Assembly: GCA_001630475.1 (NCBI GenBank)
Contig: KV419401.1
Coordinates: 496,001-560,000, forward strand
DNA: 64,000 nucleotides
DNA from: Sistotremastrum niveocremeum HHB9708
Lineage: Eukaryota; Basidiomycota; Agaricomycetes; Sistotremastrales; Sistotremastraceae
Direction of reading: 5' to 3'
How positions within the stretch are numbered: position 1 is the first letter of the stretch; each line of letters opens with the position of its first letter. A program made the translations under genes and the position numbers. Below, piece by piece: positions 58,945 through 64,000 of this stretch. The notes beneath the pieces are model-generated. The model made no database searches. It had not been told where the DNA came from and saw nothing but the letters and a program-made list of their open reading frames with translations.

Positions 58945-61479
58945 TTACACACGTCTGTTCTGTTCTAGAGCATCGGCTGCGGCACTTGTTCGCATAATCA
59001 GAGTATTCTGTCGAAAAATCACGTTTTGAGACATGTCCACAATACTGAACTCAGTTGGACTCACCTCCATACTATACTTGCCCTGATTTCAATCAAAGTT
59101 AGCCGAACGATATAGGTGACAACGATGGCGCGACGGTCTGACCTTGCGCGTAGCAGTGTTCACTTCCAAGGGTTTACCTTTCCCATTCAAGTTAGAACGA
59201 CTCCAGTCGAATAAGACGGAGCGCGCAAGCTTACCTGATAAAACCAGGTCCAAATGTTTTTTCGCCTCTTTAGCATCCCCACGGTTAGCTAACAGACGCC
59301 CAAGTTCATAATCTTCTCAACAGTCAGGATCCAAAATACCCCTGGAGATGACAGCGCTCACGGGCATGGTACACCAGATGGTGGTCCAATTCGATCTTCG
59401 GTCCGTTTGCGATCACAGCTCGGAGTGAGTCTTCGGATCTCTGAGCGATCTCTTCGATATTTGGAGGTGCCTCCTCAGTCACGACCGCATCCGCATCCTA
59501 TTCGGAAGATCAAAAGTCAGCTCAAGTTTCCGTTTCGTCCTCCCACTAGAGCGTGCCTGAATGGCATGGGCATAGCTGTCCCAACACACTCCGCTTGCCG
59601 GGGTAGCACGAGCGGGGAACCGGGCGTGACTCACTGGAAAGGCGAGATACCTGCAACAGACGCCTTGCAGGAAATTCGCAAGGCACATGTCGTCCCAGTA
59701 TCCTTGTCCATCTTCGTACGTCTCAGGTTTCTCTTCACATGCTTTGAGCTTCTCCAATCGTGACTCAACGAGAGGAAGCATTTTGTCTCGAACGACACTT
59801 CGCGGTGCGTGCCCGATGCAGAGGAATAAATAAGCGAATTCGAGACCGGGCAGTGTCAGCCGATGGTTTTGTTTTTGGAATTTGCGTGCCTTACGCGCCA
59901 CAAATTTCTAAGGATTGTGAATTAGTGTGGGGAAGATTTTGGATGACTATATAGGATAGCATACTTCGATAGGTATAGATTTTCCGGCGATCTTCTGCAT
60001 CAATGTAGGCACCTTCTCGAATAATGTGACAGCTTCGGCCTTTTGCTCTTCGCTGCCTAATTCTAACAGGCACACCGCGACGCCGTACTATAAATATCAA
60101 AGGATGAGTCGTCAAGCGTTGTCATCCATCAAACTGACTCACAGTATAGCAAGCCTTACTCCACGTTGCCTCTTCCTTCAACTTCCGCCAACACCTCAAA
60201 CTATCCGTAATATCCCAAAGACTCATATTCGCCATCGCGATCTCCCAATAACTTATATAATGTAGATTCTTATACTGATCCTGTGTGTCCATAGCTTTTT
60301 GATAAGATTCGATCGCCAAGGCCGGTTGGGAGCGTTGCAGTCTCAAACGACCTTCGCCGAAGAGGAAGAACACGCCTGTTGGATATCTTTTGAGATTCCA
60401 CTGGAGAATTTTGGCCGCTTTATCGATGTCGATCCCGTTGAATGTGAATGATGACATGACGAGGTGGAACATCAATAGCGCCATGTCACATATTGGTCTT
60501 CTGACGCCTTCTTCATTGACACCAATAAGAGGTTCGTCGCCGTCCGTGTCCCAACCACCTGGTTTACCAAGCATTTCGAGAGCTTCTTTGCGGTTGCCTT
60601 TGTACCCAAACAGTTCGACGATGGAGATGACACGCGTAGGGAGGAGAGAGAGAACAAGGGATGTCATTCCAATACCCAGCAAAACGCCTGAGCGGAAGTC
60701 ATTGTCGATGGAGGTGTCATGGCCGTTTGGTGCTTCGGCATCGACTGCTTCGAGATATTTCCCAAGAGCCCGATAGATGGAAATCGATGTACGCATAGCA
60801 AGCCTTCATCATCCCAGTCAGTGCCCAATTGATCCAACGAACGAACAAACGGACGCACGCTTCCTTCACGAACTGAAACCAGTCGCCAGAATATACAACG
60901 CCGAGGATAGCCTTGAAGTCGATAGGTGAGACTTGTTAATCACAGGGGTAAGATACAGGCACGCACCTTCTCCCATGTCATTTCAGCAAAGACGAGCTCG
61001 GCATGTCTCTCAACAGGCGTCATAGACTTGATAAAGCTAACGCTCGGCGCAGATCCCATCACGAAGCCGGCGACTCGACCAACTATCGAAGAGTGTTTCT
61101 TTCGATGAGCGACTGCAACGGCAATAGAATTTTTGGCATGTCCAATGGCCGCCAAAATATCCTATCAGCCAGTAATCTTCAGCTCCGACTCCATTACAGA
61201 ATAAAGTGAATGAGACAGACCTCGTCCTCATAAGACATCAACGCTTTGACAGTCTGAATGAGCCCATAACCAGACGCATAATACAGCCTCTCCTTCTTTG
61301 GATCATTCTCGTCGCACCACTCCTCACATTCAACCATATGCGATTCCAAGAACAACGAAACCGCATAACGCACTCCAGGAAGATCGACCAACGCATCAGA
61401 TATCTTATAGGCTCCTGTCACTTTGGGCGGCGGAGGACCTTGGGAGACCATTAGAGGAGTGCCGTTGGGTGAGGACATG
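58945..61479 (-). CDS. IML2: IML2/TTC39-family TPR protein
   Basis: A multi-exon gene from Met 61479 (SSPNGTPLMVSQGPPPPKV) to a stop at 58945. Motifs shared with the fungal inclusion-body clearance protein Iml2 and animal TTC39 appear in order. They are LYYASGYGLIQTVKALMSYE, a helical segment with SIVGRVAGFVMGSAPSVSFI, then DFRSGVLLGIGMTSLVLSLL. The TPR core follows (GVFFLFGEGRLRLQRSQPAL, then YISYWEIAMANMSLWD), and finally a C-terminal TPR block (KEAKKHLDLVLSGK). Iml2 in yeast works at lipid droplets and in clearing protein aggregates. Exon borders were not fully fixed, but the gene is colinear and intact as far as seen. The next gene on the same strand is the F-box gene at 61907. Confidence 0.8.
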
Positions 61480-61906
61480 GTCGAGGATGAGAGGGTCGAA
61501 TGAACCAAGGGCCGGGGCTGTTTTCAGCTATGCCAGCTGGGCCTGAGGCTCAGATCTCAGAGTCCGGCGGCGCCGACAGGGACGATTGTAGCACTACCGC
61601 GCCGATTACCGGCCGATTACGAAGTTTCCTTGATCTCCGCGTTCGGCATCTCGGCAAGTAAGGATTTTATTGCACACACTTTTGTAATCATTACATTCTG
61701 CTCGTACAATAGTATTCAAGTTTTGGGTGGAAGCCTTGAGCTATAGCAGCTACAACAAGCTTATACCTCGGCACTCGAAAAGTTGGTAATTTGACCGAAT
61801 CCTTATCAAAGTCTAATATAGTATTCCGGACTCAAATTGGTTGAGCATAGTGTTACAGATAGGTAAAATAGACCATGTGCGACATAGATGGAGCAAACTC
61901 GAGGGC
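61480..61906. other. Intergenic, no gene seen
   Basis: 5' flank of the IML2-like gene and 3' flank of the F-box gene. Nothing recognised. Confidence 0.5.
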
Positions 61907-63496
61907 CTAATACTGAACCAAATAAATATGTTTCTCCCAGAACACATATAACACGCCAGTGACAGGGTCGAATGCTTTCGGTTCCACGGAGTCCCCGGTC
62001 TGTAATTCCTTAGGAAGTAACAAACGCGTCCACGTATAAGTATCTTCTGTGGTGCATCGGGTGTTTGGATACCATATTTCCGGGTCCTTTCCGCCGTTCT
62101 GATATTGAACGGTGGTCAATACAGAGTGACGACTACCGCCAGCTTGCAGCAGATGATGTGTAGTAAGGGCAGGCCGGAATGGTATTTTTCGCCATTGCGA
62201 TTTAACGAATTGTGGACAAATCGTCAATGTCGGATCTGTCCAGGTCTCCCATGATGGATTGGAATCGTCCATATTTTCCACCAATAGATCGTAGAGTGCG
62301 ACGCCCCTGTTCGTAATTCTGACATTTCCCAGAATTGGAGGGCCATCGAAATCGTAGATGCATTCGTATTTCCACGTGAGCTCTTGCAAAGGAGATGCAT
62401 ACCACCCGTGTTCCGAATATGTTAAAGTAGTCATGTCGGTAGGTATGTCGAGCAATACGACTGTGTGCTTGAAAGCGGGGCCGGTGCGACCATCTCGCAC
62501 ACCCAGAATCAGGTATGGCATCTTTGGATGGAAATGCAACGAGAACAGCGTGAAATTCTAAAGATTGTTAATCAAGAAATAGTCAAGATTTGAAGGAAGG
62601 TCTCACGGGATTCAAGCGATCGACCTCCGATTGCTCGCTTGCAGCATTGCTGAAAGCAAGTTTCCCACCCGTACCATCGCGCCAATTGATCACATAGAGT
62701 TGCCGTTGGCAAACAAGAGCCAATAGCGTATCAGTCACAGCAACATTTTCGACAGTTTCTGGAAGACTGATTGAAAATATCGGCTGTACAAGCGGCGAGT
62801 CTTCAGGCGAGTCTTCACTGCTGGAAGGCTCGAGCATGTTCAACAATACAACGAGTCTGCGAAGATATGAGTTTACAAGGTACTTGAGCAATGCAAGAGT
62901 AAAAACAAACGTTCGGTCAGGTCCCGCCCTCTCAAATTCACACAGCGCCGCTACAATGTAGGATTCCGTAGTCGTTTCAACTGAGGCGCAGTGATAAATT
63001 GTTCCACCGAGCTCAGTGGTGAACGGTGTCTGATTGCGATCAGCGGGTTTCAGGAATATGGCTTTTTTGTTTTTCGAGACGAGAACCCAGCCACTCCCTC
63101 CGATGGTGTGGACCACAGGGCGCGTCGATTTTCGATTTCCAGTCCAGTGATGGAGTTTGGTGAGGCTACGCGGATAGCACAATCTTTCACTAAATTTATC
63201 GGAAAGATATACTGAACGAGTTGCAAGACGTGGAAGGAGTTCCAAAGCGACTGTGTCGAGTGTAAATCCCGGAGGGATTGGAATTGTGTAGGCATCTTCT
63301 GTTTCAGACCAGAGCTGGCGTTCACAGCATGCGATGGCCCTAAAGTATCGACACGTCTATGAAGACAATAAGAGATGAATCAATGAGCAGCTTTCTTAGT
63401 ACGGACCTTTGAGACACTCAAAACGTCACGAACTGTGCACCCTTTCACAATCTGGAACAAAAGCTCCACCGGTATGTCTCGAAACGTAGCAGGCAT
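61907..63496 (-). CDS. F-box protein with beta-propeller-like C-terminal region
   Basis: A multi-exon gene starting at Met 63496 (PATFRDIPVELLFQIVKGCT) with an intron in the F-box after DVLSVSK. The next exon opens with TCRYFRAIACCERQLW. This is the basidiomycete F-box pattern. The remainder (about 450 aa) is rich in beta-strand-like segments (IGGSGWVLVSKNKKAIFLK, ENVAVTDTLLALVCQRQLYV, KAFDPVTGVLYVFWEKHIYL) and could form a propeller. It ends at 61907 with HIYLVQY. Likely an SCF adaptor of unknown substrate. It is not closely related to the two F-box proteins of the duplicated module. Confidence 0.75.
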
Positions 63497-64000
63497 TTGT
63501 GATGGTTATGGTGATAGTCGATGGAGAGTATAGTGATGATGGGAAGCAAGACAATCAGCAAGATGATTGTGTTGGTTTCGATAAGATGAGAGACAAGGAA
63601 TTCCGAGACATGGCCAAGTCAAAAGCGCTCAGCCTGATGTCGGAGAACAAATAAGCGCTTTGACTCGGGTCGGGACTCCGGATCCGTGCCGACGGCATTA
63701 TTCCCCGCAATATCCGCTGAATTTCCTCTCTTTTTTGTCTTGCTCTCTCTTAAGGTGTAAGTTATCACCGTTGAATATACCTCGGTGACGGAATTTATGG
63801 AATACCATCTCCAGGTCAAAGGGCTGAAAAGAATGCTCTTCTCTGGCCGCACCAGTCAGTAGCATGAGATTTTCACACGGGTGGATCAGACTTACTAGTA
63901 TTTGTTTATTGCTTGACAAATTCTAGCCACTCTTTCGTTCTCCATACAACAGTACCTACACCGTGATACTGATACACTCACACGTGCGTTCACAGACTCG
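63497..64000. other. Right-edge flank, no gene resolved
   Basis: 5' flank of the F-box gene. Minus-strand frames at 63619-63919 have no motif; they could belong to a gene that continues beyond the window. Confidence 0.35.

Overview
This window looks like nuclear DNA of an agaricomycete (mushroom-forming basidiomycete). Nearly every gene is cut by short GT-AG introns of about 45-60 nt. The gene families also fit: a NACHT-WD40 STAND protein, two long-type heme-thiolate peroxygenases, arrays of MYND zinc-finger genes, lineage-restricted multi-pass membrane proteins paired with F-box genes, and a Myb/SANT-like protein. All calls come from reading the sequence; no database search was run. Where exon ends are listed, the summed exons keep an open frame.

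Layout. 1-3675 (+): 3' part of a NACHT-WD40 gene cut by the left edge. 3948-9331 (-): Nudix hydrolase, O-fucosyltransferase-like protein and a short FAD monooxygenase. 10141-16503 (-): two tandem unspecific peroxygenases (UPOs) with a Myb/SANT-like gene between them. 17997-20158 (-): secreted beta-lactamase-fold serine hydrolase. 20506-27381 (-): four tandem MYND-finger paralogs. 27905-31307 (-): AGC kinase of DMPK/ROCK type, divergent across 193 bp from a SANT-domain protein resembling the Pol I factor Rrn5 (31501-33524, +). 33759-37352 (-): two small paralogous bHLH-zipper-like genes. 39340-42826 (-): a 1139-aa low-complexity coiled-coil protein.

42827-48224 is gene-poor and rearranged. It holds a 672-bp non-autonomous hAT-type element with near-perfect terminal inverted repeats and an 8-bp target-site duplication. 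The element sits in what looks like the last exon of a broken gene, and an inverted partial copy of that gene lies about 2.4 kb away.

48225-55843 is a tandem duplication of a two-gene module: a plus-strand multi-pass membrane protein facing a minus-strand F-box protein. A third, relic piece of the membrane-protein gene lies between the units. 56527-63496 (-) returns to ordinary genes: an MFS transporter, an IML2/TTC39-like TPR protein and another F-box protein.

How the genes may work together: the FAD monooxygenase, two UPOs and the secreted hydrolase form a same-strand block of oxidative and secreted enzymes. The other striking theme is local duplication (UPO x2, MYND x4, bHLH-zipper x2, membrane protein/F-box x2), as expected of accessory, fast-evolving chromatin. 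No retroelement, CRISPR array, rRNA or convincing tRNA was seen.
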